Numbered from the stretch's first letter, positions 44,835-57,480 are shown. The stretch is DNA of 64,000 nt from Pteria penguin (GCA_035048485.1 CM068585.1:57824637-57888636), one strand, 5' to 3'. The notes: a model not told the origin generated them from the sequence alone. Translations and numbers: made by a program.

Positions 44835-45555
44835 ACCATTTTTTTCTCTACCAATAATTTTCTCACAAAATTAAGATATACTAATTTAACCTTTTTTCTT
44901 ATTATAACAGCGTATTATAACAAAGTTCAGAGGACAATAACTTTCTTTAACAGAAAATTTTACGTGTTTACGCGTTGCTCTTTCATTCGAATAACATACG
45001 TAAATTGTCCTGTAAAATATTTCAGTGATTAAATATTCACTCGATATTCAATAATGTTGCTTGAAATAGCATCGAATAAGTTTCAATATATCATTGTAAC
45101 AACGTATATCACTACCTACTTAATCTACATGTAACTCTATACAAGAAAATGATATTTTATCTAACAGCAACCCACCCACCCCCCCTTTCAATGGGAGACT
45201 GTGTCCTCCTCCCCCCACCCCCACCCCTTTTTTTCAAAAATTTATAGATCCGCCTATGAACAGTATCTCCCTTATTACGTATTGTAACAATGTATCCAGT
45301 AAGTGTCATGTATAGCAATGGCGGATACAAGGGCGCTCGCCCTGTTGTCTGGGACATAGAAGTCGTACATAAAAAACCCCTTGTCCTGTCACAACTAGCA
45401 AAGTATTTGACCCTTATTTTCAAAATGACATATAAATTCAAATAAACAGTGTCATATTTAGAGCAGATACCTGGATCTGCCCCAAACACTGGATCCAAAT
45501 CGTAAATTGTCGAGTAGAATGTAGTATATTTAAATTGATACCATACAACCCCCCT

Positions 45556-45599
<44 letters not shown>

Positions 45600-45902
45600 T
45601 CTCGCCTTGTTGACTGGGACATACATGTAGAAGTCTTACATAAACAAAAACCCTTGTCCTGTCCAAACTAGCCGTATTTGACCCTTATTTTCAAAATGAC
45701 ATAAATTCAAGTAAACTGTCATATTTAGAGCAGATACCTGGATCTGCCTCAACCACCGGATCCAAATCGTAAATTGTCGAGTAGGATGTTTAACTTACTG
45801 TATAGTATATTTAAATCCATCTTCTCGAGACAAGCTACGCTTGTCTCGAGAAGATGATTTAAATCGAGACCATATAACCCCCCCCCCCTCTCTCTCTCTC
45901 TC

Positions 45903-45949
<47 letters not shown>

Positions 45950-47128
45950 TCAGAATATCTTCATCAGAAAGTAACGGCACACGCATGGAGTCTTTGAAAT
46001 TGCTTTATTTTAATGCGACATGTCTTTGTTTTTTACCTTTGTTCTTCTACATGTCATTAGTTCTCTATTACGTAATAAACATCCGGTTGTTTGACCCGGT
46101 AAATATAGCCCGTAATCTCATATAGTGTGTTACCTATCACGATGTAAATTGGGAATCGTAATTAACAGTACCTTCGTATGTATGAGGGGACAGAATATAT
46201 TAACAGGTTGAAATATATCCAGTCGATACTTTTCAATGTCAATTTTGTGTTTTGGCAAAATTAAAGTGTCATTTTAACAGTGACTTATAAAGTTTAGGAC
46301 AAAAACTGATTTTCACTCTTCAAAAGTGAAACAATTTGCTTTACATACGATCATTTATTTATTTTTATATCATAAACTAAACTACATCGATTATTTCAGT
46401 TCGATTTCTTCCGCATTTCCTCTGATAATAGCAATATTATAGAATACATGCGAAATGTGATATAAAGTGCTATTCTGTTTCATTAATTTACATACGAATT
46501 AAATAAATAGCTGCATTACAGCCTGTATCGCGTAGCGAGAAGGGAATGCGCACACCCAAAGCCATGCCCGTTCACTCAAGTTGGACACTTAAAAAAAAAA
46601 AAGGGGGGGGGGGTATTGGTGGAATTAAATTAACGCAACTTCACAGCGTTTTATCGATGGATGGCCGCTAATGTATGAAGAATGCAATATTGAGTTATTA
46701 ACATTAATCATGAATGCTTTTAAACTCGAAAGGAAGTGGGGATTGGCCTTAAGGTCGTAACATAACAATATTTGTATGGAGTCTCTACACAGATTCAGAT
46801 ACTGTAAAAGATGTAAAATAAACACCAATCATTATGTGTTATTGAAATGATTGATAGGGATATATAGAAATAATTATTTCCTTTTTTTCTGTATTTATTT
46901 ATCTATTTACAATTAAAACTCTGCGTTTTCCGTTATCTTCGTCCAGCGATTCTTAAAAAAATCTTATTATTTTTATTAAATTCATTTTGATCTATTATTT
47001 TCGTACGGAAAAGTTTGATGTTCTTATTGTAAATAAATAAATAAATAAGAAATAAATAAGAAAATAAATAAATACATTCCGCCGAGGAAGGCCGCTGGTC
47101 GAAATGTACGGAAAAAGTGCTTTTATTA

Positions 47129-47183
<55 letters not shown>

Positions 47184-47620
47184 ATTTAAATATGTCTTGT
47201 TCTATATATTGTATTTATTTCTCCTCCCTTAATGCACCTCTATGAAACAGCGTTCTTAAGCAACATGCTACTGCTGTAGTTAAATTATTTGTTTGTTCGT
47301 TTGTTTGTTTGTTTCATTCTTCTTTCTTTCTTTAAGTCGATCAATAAAACAAGTGACATCGCGCTGGAAAGTCCTGAGTCAATAAAATTGTTTTGCTAAG
47401 TACGTAATTCATGTGATTTATTAAACTGCATATGTAAAGATCGTTTTACAAACGTAAGTCAGAATAAGAACAATATCTTAGTAATTTTATCTTTCAAAAT
47501 CGTTAAAATAACTCCTTGAGAAATGGTAAAAAATGAGATTTTTTTTCTAATTCCCGGTTTATAAATTCATCATATTTAGTACATATTAACGGTCATATAT
47601 AGATAACAGCGAACCATTTT
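44113..47620. other. Interior of CACTA-like element, simple-repeat-rich, no gene
   Basis: Notable parts: A-rich tract 44,566-44,584; C-run and CA repeat 44,803-44,836; a segment at 45,327-45,560 repeated at about 45,598-45,880 (both with agcagatacctggatctgcc); CT repeat 45,561-45,596; hairpin 45,818-45,856; GATA repeat 45,903-45,951; AAAT repeat 47,032-47,185. A hammerhead-like word set (ccgagga...gaaatgt) lies at 47,074-47,107. No coding potential recognised. Confidence 0.7.
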
Positions 47621-47953
47621 AAGGGCTTATATTATAGAAGGGACCGTATAGAAGTACGCGAGACCGCAATCGCACGGCCGGAGGGCATCGCAGTAGGTGT
47701 CATTGTTTTTCAGAGTTTTGCAGAGTTTTTCAGTGGCGTCAGAGTTTTTCAGAGTTTTGCAGAGTTTTTCAGGGTCGTCAGTGTTTTTCAGAGTTTTTCA
47801 GGGTAGACTTCAGAGTTTTTCAGTGTATATCAGGGCCGTCAGAGTTTTTCAGTGTTTTTCAGGCAGACTTCAGTGTTTTTCAGAGTTTTTCAGTGTGTTG
47901 CAGAGTTTTGCAGTGAAAAACGGGATTCTCAGGGGTTTTTGGACCCAGTAGTG
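47621..47953 (-). repeat. Right terminal inverted repeat of CACTA-like element
   Basis: The reverse complement matches 43,783-44,112 with only a handful of differences that I could find (for example gatata against gataaa, and a small insertion near 47,632). It ends in ggacccagtagtg. Confidence 0.88.
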
Positions 47954-48060
47954 AGCGACAGAGGACATTGTCTGGACTGGCTTTGATGAACAAATATCCA
48001 AGTGTATAGCTTGACATTGAAGAATTGGCAAATCGATGTGTACTTTTAAGATATACATCA
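47954..48060 (+). pseudogene. hAT transposase relic, 3' end
   Basis: Directly after the CACTA-like element a frame reads RTLSGLALMNKYPSV, then a stop, then LDIEELANRC. This is the usual end of hAT transposases (RLSGLALMN followed by an acidic helix). It continues the frame cut at 43,782 apart from a one-base frameshift, showing that the hAT copy was already degraded or decayed later. Confidence 0.75.
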
Positions 48061-49689
48061 TTTAGTAACCTTATGCTATAATAATGTTTAATACTAGAGG
48101 AGTATTAAAACAACTTTCATAAATGTGTAAGTACCAATATGATTATATGTATTAAAAAGTAATTCAGTAAAACAGATCTAGAATATCTTTTTTCTATTTC
48201 AAAATGTGCATTTAGTTTTTGCACTGTATTCACGGTAAGTGGCAACTTTGGATCCGTAATCCGGTTAACGACACGTATTACCTACTGCTTGACTCAGTCA
48301 TGGCTGTTGAACGTACTTAGTCGACACATTGTTGTGTAATGGAGTGTTTTACCATTTGGGTTTTTTTTTTTTACACTTTCGCATGACCTAGTCAGATCTC
48401 CCACTTTTAATGAAGCACCTGTAATGCAGTAAATTTAAATAGTATATTGAAAAATCCCTTTCAATGTTATAGATATCATACAATGGATGATGCCAAGCGC
48501 GAGTTAGCGTCTACAGGCGAGGAAAATAGTATTGAAAAAAAATGCAAGTTAATCGCTAACAGTTCATTCTCCTACATATACATACTTCGGGTTCAGACAT
48601 ACAAGGTAAGATGATTGTACTGGATGAAGTTCCAATATTATTACATTAATATATTTAAAATATAATATATTTATATAAATAACTGCATCCCAAACATGTC
48701 GATTCCATCAGCCTCTCATTCTTCATCTGCGAGGTTCACCAGGGTTTGTGTATGATTCGGACGTAAACGGTATATATTTGCTGATGATGGAGAGTTGCAG
48801 TCTGGACCGAAAGATTAATTTAAATTGCATCAAAGGAATGGAGTTTATCGTTAAGGAAATATCCAAATACCTACTTTGGACCACCTGCAACAGAACGCCA
48901 GAGTGAGGCAGGTACAACTTGCTGAACTTTGTGCCATTACCCAGGAAAAGTTGCCATATTTTTAGCACGAAACACTTTTTGGGGAATTTACAACCCTTAT
49001 TGCCACCCATTTAGATCTTCGTTCCCTAGTGGTAATGAAGTGGACTGTCCAAAATACAAGGTCATTGTACAGTTCGTAGACATTAGTAGACAGGTAATCT
49101 GACCATTGACGTTTACTTCTAGTTGATGGATGTGTATTTGCGATTTGTGATTCGTCTCTTCAGTCGTATTTCATACTTTGCACGAGACAGACGTTCCTCT
49201 AAACTGACAGCTCACCAGTATTAGAAGATTTAGTTAGTTCAATACCTTTGTCTTCTATAATATATATATTACTTGATTTCGGAATGGAAGAAATAGCAAG
49301 ATAATAATTTTCTTACTACACTCCGCGATTATTTCATAAAATATACTAGCGATAAAAATAAATTGTGTATACTTAAAAGTGAAATAGAAAATATCAGTAT
49401 GCTTTCATCGCTCTTTATTCATAAATACTACTGAATATACTAAATGCGAGTTTAAGTACTCAATTGTTAAATATCGTGTTCGATTCGCCTTGACGGCCAC
49501 ATCATGCCTTTTGGAGGACCAATGTACTGAAATAGAAATGGAATAGAATTTTAATTGATAGATGATCAAAAATGTTCATTTGAGTGCATTTGGGATGCTG
49601 AAACCTCTGATGTCTGAAGCAATGTGTCAAGGCTGTTTGGAGATCATATTACACTGTAAATGCTTTATGGAGACGATATCACATAGGAT
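48061..49689. other. Non-coding interval
   Basis: No gene recognised. Unique AT-rich sequence with a T-run at about 48,361-48,371. A 95-codon open frame on the minus strand (48,723-49,010) is not low-complexity but matches nothing I know. Confidence 0.4.
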
Positions 49690-50345
49690 CAGGAGGCCCT
49701 CGTGTGACATCACATTTGCTTCATCGATTTTAATCGGATTCTTTGACCGCAAGAAGCATACACGAGCATGGACGGTTTGGTCCCCGTACTTATAGAACAG
49801 TCTGCGAGAAGCCAACATCCGCACTGTTAACCGTCTTGTCCTGCTCCAGCATCACCCTGTTATGCGGTTAGCGTGGTGTAGGCGGCTTCAATAACAGAGA
49901 TTGGGCGTATGTTCTGTATACGGATGAGTTCATCTCTGTTACGGTTGTCTTCGGGCTTACCGTCGTGTTTGAGAATGTTGCATTGACATCTGCGTTATTC
50001 AGCGCTGCCAATTTGGTGGATAAAGTGTTATGGTCTTGGGTTATAACAACACGTAGAACCCTTTTGTGCTTGTGGAGGTCAGGTTAACCGATTTCCGCTA
50101 CCGTGAGGAGATGTCAGCAATTTATTCCATTCAGCCACAACAATCAATGTAACGTCATTCTACAGCAGGACCACACATCGCACGAGTTGTTTATGATTAT
50201 CTACCGCAGCAAAACATGAATGAGCTACCCTGGCCTTAGATGTCATCGGATTTATTGCCTATAGAACATGTGTTGGATGAAATGGAACGACGTGTACGTC
50301 AAGAACCCTAATCATAACCCATATGCCAAGCACCTTGTCCATTGA
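49690..50345 (+). pseudogene. Tc1/mariner-type transposase relic
   Basis: Degraded frames match the Tc1-like order: GGPRVTSH (about 49,698), FGPRTYRTVCE (about 49,770), NNRDWAYVLYTDE (about 49,892-49,930, around the first catalytic Asp), an ILQQD stretch (about 50,158-50,172, second Asp region) and MSSDLLPIEHVLDEMERRV (about 50,238-50,300, third catalytic region; the usual P-D-x-x-P-I-E is seen). Several frameshifts and stops (for example TAG just before MSSD) make it inactive. Confidence 0.75.
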
Positions 50346-51002
50346 GGCATACTTTCTTTCATAAGATTTGGGAAAACTTCATCAAACTTATTCATTACGT
50401 GCTAATCCACTATTCCATCAACTCTGAATTTCAAAACAGTTCGTTATTACGATAAAATCAGTTGAAATACATAAAATGAATGCATTATAGAATAATTTGA
50501 TGAATATAAGAAATTATTTGAAAATAAACAAAACAAAGAAGTTGTCCGACAAATAAATACAAAAGACATCTAAATAAAAAACCAAAAAACTTCGAATTTA
50601 AGTTATAAACGATATCAGTTCTTTAGGCTCCCTTTCAGATGACTTGAATTAAAATTGATGATCTATGCAGGCGTCTGGAACAATTTTTCAAAAACATGAT
50701 GCCCTCCAGAGTTTTGGCAGCTCCTACGATCCACACCTTAAGAAATCTGCTCAGAAACAGAAACATTTGTAGGACCTTGAAGTAATTTAATCTACCAAAT
50801 GTCTTCTAAATGTTTTTAATCTGATGGAGAAACCAATCAAAGCATACCATTACATACTACTTATATAAAAGCACCCCCTTTCTTAAATCTTCAATACAAA
50901 ATATCTACCAATTATTTCAAAGTCAGTAACCTGATTTCGATTCGGATTGATGACCTCCGCTAGAGGATTAACTCCTCTTATAATCCTTCCAAAAGTATCG
51001 AA
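50346..51002. other. Non-coding interval
   Basis: AT-rich sequence without a recognisable gene or repeat. Confidence 0.4.
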
Positions 51003-51325
51003 ATGTAAAGATGATGGATAAATCCAAACCACAAGTCCAAAAATCATGAAACCATAGGACATACAAAATCAGTGAAAATGAAAAACAAATGGAAAATAAC
51101 AAAAGGTATATCTTTTCTATATCTATTATAACCACTAGGCCGGTGTCACTGTTGGTGGACTGATAGTCCCCGAGGGCATCATAAGTCTAGTTTTCAGTGC
51201 TTGTGTACTGGTTTTAAATATATGTAAAGATGATGGATAAATCCAAAGCACAAGTCCAAAAATCATAAAACCAGAGGACATACAAAATCAGTGAAAATGA
51301 AAAACATGGAAAATAACAAAATATG
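51003..51325 (+). repeat. Direct duplication of about 100 bp with 220-bp spacing
   Basis: tgtaaagatgatggataaat followed by ccaaa.cacaagtccaaaaa occurs at 51,004 and 51,224; the two copies are nearly identical over about 105 bp. Confidence 0.8.
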
Positions 51326-51347
51326 TCTACTTGAAGAGCATATATGA

Positions 51348-51420
51348 ACCCCTGTGAGGGAGTGAGACTAGGTGCCCGGGGAGAGTGAGCATCTCCTGCT
51401 TGCTAGCAACACCCTCACTT
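51348..51420 (+). repeat. Dispersed motif, copy 1 of 4
   Basis: gagactaggtgcccggggag followed by agtgagcatctcctgcttgc. Related copies occur at about 54,412-54,480, 56,515-56,580 and 57,500-57,560, all on the plus strand. Probably part of a repetitive element not otherwise resolved here. Confidence 0.6.
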
Positions 51421-52080
51421 ACATATACTTAAAATTTTAAACACATACTTAAAATTTGCCGTCATGAAATTATGTAAATCACTCTAAAACTTAGGAGTAT
51501 CTCCCTCATACATAGCTCTGTCCTTTGATTGATTCTTTGGTTCACTTTTTCGGTCATATTGGTTTGAATACCGTTCTTCAAATATTTATATGCGAATTCC
51601 AACCTGCTCCTCAAATATTTATACAATATGAGAATTCCAACCATTCGGCCACGAGCATCACCGAAGAAACATAAGTTGTCGAAATGCACATCTGCTGCAC
51701 AAAATTAAAATGTATATATTTTCTATATCCATTTATAGGGGATATTGACTATTTGATTTCTCCACCAAATATGGTGAAATTCGATTTAGAAATCCAAAAG
51801 AAAAAAAACCCCGAAAGCTAACTCAGGTAAAAAAGATGGACGTCAGACGATAAGTGAACAGAAAACTTTACATGAGCCTTTGTCTTCGGTGAGCGAATTC
51901 CTAAATGATAAGAAGCAGGCGAGTTGCCAAATACAGTACCTCTGCCATCACATTAAAAAGGCTTGCCCTAATCCTCATCCATATCGATTATTTTATTTTA
52001 TCTATAATTTTTTTTCAGAGATAACATCATGTAATATTTAACACCTTGATCTGACAACTAGCAAATCTTTTATTACCATT
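51421..52080. other. Non-coding interval
   Basis: No gene recognised. Contains a partial internal duplication (caaatattta and gaattccaacc at about 51,578-51,645). Confidence 0.35.
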
Positions 52081-52265
52081 CAGGTATTTAGATTTTCTAC
52101 TGATTTTTATCAAGACGGTAAACTTAGTATGTCTCTATATGACAAACGTGACAATTTCAGTTGTACTACTGTTGAATATAATTTACGTATAATATTCTTT
52201 ATCACATGCGTATGGTGTCTGTAAATATGAACAGGTCTGATATTCTAGTATCGACTAAAATATGC
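52081..52265 (+). mobile_element. Penelope-like reverse transcriptase fragment
   Basis: The plus strand carries a short degraded match to the palm/thumb part seen intact at 57,674-58,348: DGKLSMSLYDKRDNFS (about 52,113-52,160), aligned to DTSLYDKRDDFNFQITNFPF there, then a decayed tyr/gly segment near 52,200. About 60 codons only, with frameshifts. Confidence 0.6.
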
Positions 52266-53476
52266 ATTTATTACGGTCGCAATCTGGACCTTTTTGCGCT
52301 TATCAGTAAGCAGTGTGTGACATGTTGACTTCTTTAACCTTTTGTATCGGGATATTACAATATCCTACTATTTTCGTTGTCATGACGTTTCAGCGATAGT
52401 GACTACAATTGTACCGTTACCAGTTAATGTGGCTATGACTTATACTTACTTAAGAAACCCTATGATATCACGTAGTGTGTGACCAGGTTGCTCCATTTCT
52501 AAGTATTAAACTTTGGTTCAAATGTTTTATTTCAGACATTTTTCTTCTTATGGGCCTTAGATATATGACAAAAGACAACATGTTTTCCTCAAAAAACAAT
52601 ATTTATTACACACTAAGGGCAAAGAACTGCACGGGAAAATGCACCAGTACAAATGATTATTATCACAAATGATAATTAAAAATAAGAACAAATACCAAAC
52701 TAAATTTAGTGAACCACATACGTATTTAAAAAAAAACAAAACACTAAAGAGTCGAAAAAGCCTTGCAGTCAACAAACTAACCAAAAATGGATTAAAATAA
52801 CATGTAATGACGCCTGTTCTAGATAAAAATAATTTATTCTTATTGTTATTTTGATTTGTGATACTGCTATATGATTACTAGCAAGTTTTGATGTCATTTC
52901 GAGACAATCCATAGACTGGTGTACCTGTCATAAAAACATATTAAACATTTTGTCGCTTTGAAGCAGAAACTAACTAACTTCTACAGTGATAAACTGGACG
53001 TTTTAACAATAGGTTTTTCCATTTCATGAATTCAGCAACAACTCGATCAAAATGTATGTATTGTTCGATTGAGTCATTGTTGTATTCAGTGTACGTTTTG
53101 AAATAAATTTATTGTTGATGACTTTTTAAGTCCTTCTTTGCTATGTGTGTTAGTGACGATTTGTGTCATGCACCCATGTTAGGTGATGTTGGGTATACTA
53201 TTGATTTTAGATCTTAAAATTTATCGCTAAGACAGTTTATTATATATATATATATATAACTAGGAGTGTAACTTCAAACTGCCTTTCAGAATGATCCATA
53301 ATTTGTGATATCTGATTAACAAAAATCTTAAAAACAATTGAACAGACTGCAAAAAACAACACTGAATAAATCAACACTAATAGATAAAATTTGCACTTGT
53401 AGCCAAATATATCAGTTAAATATTAAATACTCTGATTAGTACTAAAGAAGTGGTAATCAAATACAAATGTAAAGAA

Positions 53477-53569
<93 letters not shown>

Positions 53570-53670
53570 GAGATGGTAGACGCAAATAATCAAGCAAATG
53601 AGATGGTAGAAGCAAATATTTAAGCAGAAGTATATATAAGTAAAAGTTACATTTTCATTTAGTCTTATTT
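52266..53670. other. Non-coding interval with AT microsatellites
   Basis: No gene recognised. TA repeats at about 53,240-53,260 and 53,480-53,566. Confidence 0.45.
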
Positions 53671-53894
53671 TTAACCACCGCTAGAATTAATACAGAATGG
53701 GCTTTCACTAGTGGTATTCAGATGGAACATTCCATGAGAATCAGAACTGACACCAAAACCCATTATAGCTTTTTTAGTGCCCAGGTTTGTTCCTGTGAGA
53801 CAATCGGCAGCTGTAGAACATTCCAGTGCTTCAAAACAATCGTCATCAATGGAATGTATGAAGTATTGATAAGCTCGACTATGGGAACATTCAT
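53671..53894 (-). CDS. Terminal exon resembling pancreatic-lipase-family protein
   Basis: On the minus strand an acceptor (ttaatgtttcag) at about 53,897 precedes an open frame of 74 codons that ends in TAA at 53,671-53,673. It begins ECSHSRAYQYFIHSI and continues with paired cysteines, a KAIMGFG segment and MFHLNTTSESPFC. The C-S-H-x-R-x-x-x-Y-F-x-x-S-I start, the Cys spacing and the M-G then F-x-L-x-T order match the end of the catalytic domain of the pancreatic lipase and lipase-related family, secreted esterases. Upstream exons should lie at higher coordinates; I do not see them, so this is either the last exon of a gene with long introns or an orphan exon. No frame break is visible. Confidence 0.55.
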
Positions 53895-55320
53895 CTGAAA
53901 CATTAATTTTATATTATTACCATATTTTTTCTTCGACTAACAATCTAACAGTATGCATTTTGGAGAAACAACATTTAAATGGTGTATTAAATAACAACAG
54001 CTAAATGATAAACCATTTCTGGAAAGAAATCCCGGGAATATTTCCGAAGAAGGAAAATACTGGTTCTTTGAATTTAATTACATAATTAATATAAGTTCAC
54101 TAGAAACTCTCGATCATAAGAAGTATGCATTTGCACGTTCAACTAAGGACCTGTTTGTGGAATTACATCACAGGTGAATTATAACTGCATGACATAAAGG
54201 GAAACTCTTCGTTCGAAGATTTTTCAACGCTTCTATTTTTTATATATATTCACAAAAGTCAATTTGAATAACACTGTTTATATCATTGTCTTCTTGCTGT
54301 TCTGAAAACTTTTTCTGGAGTGCATTGACCATTTCTTATATCCTTCATACTTTCACGCAGTTGAGGGGCTTATAAACAAAGCAAACAACACCTACTTAGG
54401 AGCATAAGTGAATCCCCTAATGGGAACAAGATCAGGTTCTCGGAAAGAGTAAGGAACTACTCCTTACTAGCGACATGCGTCCTGCAAATCATGTGGAAAG
54501 TGTCTAATCAGGTGATTACGAAGTGAAGGTGTCAGCTTCGATGTTTGAATGGTGGGAATTGATCTTTATCGAGAATATCAATCAACATTCTGAGAATTAG
54601 AAAAGCGCCCTTTCTGGTACATTTACACGGGAACCTCGCAAATAGCATTAGAGTAAGGCTAACGACATCGTCATCGTTGCCACTGTCACTTGATTTCATG
54701 ACCTCTCTAATGACCCCCTTCACGTAATCCTGGACCTCGTATTGGGACGGGAAAGTTGAATTCTTTTCCGATCGAGGGAGGATGAGTCAGTATTTAAACC
54801 CTCCAGCAAAAATCCAGATTCAAATCCTTCGCTCACAAATACGTGAAATTCGCGAGTCTGTTCCTTTAAGTGTTGAATTGGTACATTGTAATATACAGAC
54901 AGGAATGCATTTCGATCCATGAAGTCTCACATATGAGTACTATATATCTGAGATGTCCTTCCGAAACTGTCGTAAAACGGGCATTGTTACGGTCAGAAAT
55001 AAACTTTTGTAAAGCCAACAAAAATCACCAAGATTCTAAAGATTTAACAATTCATTTACAAATTAACAAAAAATAACAAAATTACAGATAATGATTACAA
55101 CTATTAAGTCCAATAAAGGTGTAAGAAGGTAGCAATTCTGGAACGCTGAAGTCGGTATTAAATCCACTGTTTATAATGTGAATAAAGTATCTAGTGTATA
55201 ATTTCACAGTACAATAAATCCAATTAAAGCAGTCGGTAAACACGATAAATCCCCATTATATACGTAGAAAGGTAATGCAATGCAGTGCTACCGAAATGCC
55301 AGAGTCCATGCCTTATATAC
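53895..55320. other. Non-coding interval
   Basis: No gene recognised. It may be the intron upstream of the lipase-like exon on the minus strand. Contains dispersed motif copy 2 (about 54,412-54,480). Confidence 0.4.
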
Positions 55321-55329
55321 ATTTCATAG

Positions 55330-55414
55330 TTTCTAGATATTTCTAGTTTCTACAATGTTCAAGTAATTTCCACTAAAGAAACATCTAGACTATTAAGAAC
55401 TTTCAAGAACATTC
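55330..55414. promoter_or_regulatory. Heat-shock-element-like cluster
   Basis: gaactttcaagaacattc at 55,397-55,414 is an alternating GAA/TTC array with exact two-base spacing (GAA, TTC, GAA, TTC), the binding pattern of heat shock factor. Looser ttctagatatttctag words precede it (55,330-55,350) and gaacattc recurs at 55,482. No gene with a clear start is attached. Confidence 0.3.
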
Positions 55415-55985
55415 ACAAGTCATTATGGAAGTAAACAAGTTATACAACATATAATTACAGCACTTTCTAGTACTTAATAGAACATTCAGTAATATAAACA
55501 AAAAATAAATAAATGACCCTCATAACAGCATTCAGACTCGTCTTTGACCTATAAGCCACCCAATTTATACCTTTCATTCTGAAGGGATTGGTTTTACAGA
55601 TGTAGCGTGTAGAAAACGTATTCAGTGATGCTTCTCCGGGTGAACGAATGCTTCGGACTACGGATTGCAAATTAGCGACCTCTTGTGGTTCACTAGTATT
55701 ATTTATTCAAATTAGCGACCTTTTTATCTATAGTGTTGACAGTCGTCGACAGAACAGCTTATGAGTTACAAAGGGTGATAAAATAGAACGTTTGTCCAAT
55801 ACCGACTGATATTTAAAATTAGAAGACAAAATTATCACCACGATTCGTAAGAATAATATCAAAGATACTCAATACTTCGATGTGTCCGTTGCATAAATTG
55901 AAAGTTCTGTGCAATGTATACATGAGAACACATGCCAGCATCCGACAAATGATTTTAAAAACGTTACTAAGAAAATCACCGTTGA

Positions 55986-56104
<119 letters not shown>

Positions 56105-57480
56105 TGACCCTTTCAGTTTTCCTAAATGCAATGGCATGTTTTATCCTGTGACCAAGATCAAGGATATGACGATATTTCAGAGCTATGGAAAACAGATTTT
56201 CCAGTATAAACACAGGGTAGTGTACGGAGGGTTATTTGAGAGCTTGCAAAGTCAGGATAGAGGTTTTGGATCAAATAACAGGCTCCTGGAGCCGTGTGGC
56301 TATTTTCTTTTTTTTTTTCTGTAGAAAGAGATCGGGTGCCCGAAAGCCATCCATAGCTAGCTTAGTACACCCATTGCAAAAATGTTAAGTAGTGATCTAA
56401 ACCTAAATCCGTAGAAACCTTTACCACTCTGTTTTAAAATACGAAAGTAACCGGTGTCACATCACTATGGCACTAGCAACAATGTACCACAGTGGGCGTT
56501 CAAGGACCCCTAAAATTAAGAGGCGAGACCAAGTGCCCAGGAGGTGTGAGCGTCTCTTACGTGGTTAGCCACACACGCCGTGAATGTTCCTACATACAGA
56601 AGAAACATATACATTTCAGGACTGTATATATACATGAATGTGAACAAACACTGTGTAGAACGTGTCACAGCAACATAACATAAGAAAAAAGGGTATAAAA
56701 ACGCTTAACACGTCAAACCCTCTGCGGGGAACTTTTTTACGAGCTCCACACTGCAAAGGGAATAAGTGTGACGTTCAAGTGCTCAAGTAATTTTACAGAT
56801 CGGTGTAAGGAAGGTTGTATCACAGAGCAAATTGGTTCTTCCCTTAAGAGAGTAAAAACTGAATGAATTCTGCTCCGTATGAGCAGTTAAGAGTGGGGCA
56901 CATTTGGTGCTCATAGCAATGCAAATGATTTATTGGTAATCCTTACCTTCAAACACCCCAAAAATAAAGTCGATAAGAAAGTTCTATTTTATGACATCAG
57001 TTTAAGTGGTCTTAGTTTTATGTTTAGATTTCCCCTTAACAAAATAAGTTTCATCGTGATTTAAAACAATAATTGTTATTTCTGTTTGTCATTTTGTGAT
57101 ATTTTGTCCTTGAAATATTTATTAATCAATGTGTAAATTGTCGGAAAGTGATTTGTTTGAGAGAATTTAATTTAAAAATTGAACTAAGTTGTCCCAACTG
57201 GTCTTCTGAATTCTTTGGATTCAACATTTGATCAATACTACTTCTAGAGTACACTTTCAATGTAATTGTGGATGCTGAAATAAGCTTCTGAAACATATTT
57301 TGTGGAAAACCAGCTAGAAAAAAAGTTGTTTGTTGCAATTTTTGTGCATCTAAGAATACGATATAAATAAAACGGGTCTTAATCTAATCAATATCGAAGA
57401 AGTACCAAACCGTTAATCATTCTCAAAGTCCAAGGACAGATACAAAATCGTGTAAGTTTCAAAAAGAAACTGTTGTGAAC
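56105..57480. other. Non-coding interval
   Basis: No gene recognised. Dispersed motif copy 3 at about 56,515-56,580. Confidence 0.4.

Larger units (their letters stand above)
43783..47953. mobile_element. CACTA-like DNA transposon, non-autonomous, 4.17 kb
   Basis: Perfect outermost termini cactactgggtcc at 43,783 and ggacccagtagtg ending 47,953, extending to near-identical inverted repeats of about 330 bp. The flanking trinucleotide agc is duplicated (43,780-43,782 and 47,954-47,956). A 5'-CACTA terminus with a 3-bp target duplication is the diagnostic pair of the CACTA/EnSpm superfamily. The interior (44,113-47,620) has no transposase: it holds A-, C-, CA-, CT-, GATA- and AAAT-type simple repeats and a 275-bp tandem duplication. 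It inserted into the hAT relic. The nearly identical inverted repeats suggest a young insertion. Confidence 0.75.

Noticed and set aside
45157..45666. 169-codon minus-strand frame with an Arg-Glu repeat
   Set aside because: It runs across a CT microsatellite, C-runs and a tandem duplication, and has no recognisable domain.
47697..47951. 84-codon frame reading FRVLQSFS repeats, with a mirror frame at 43,785-44,018
   Set aside because: Translated minisatellite of the CACTA-like terminal inverted repeats, on the strand opposite at each end.
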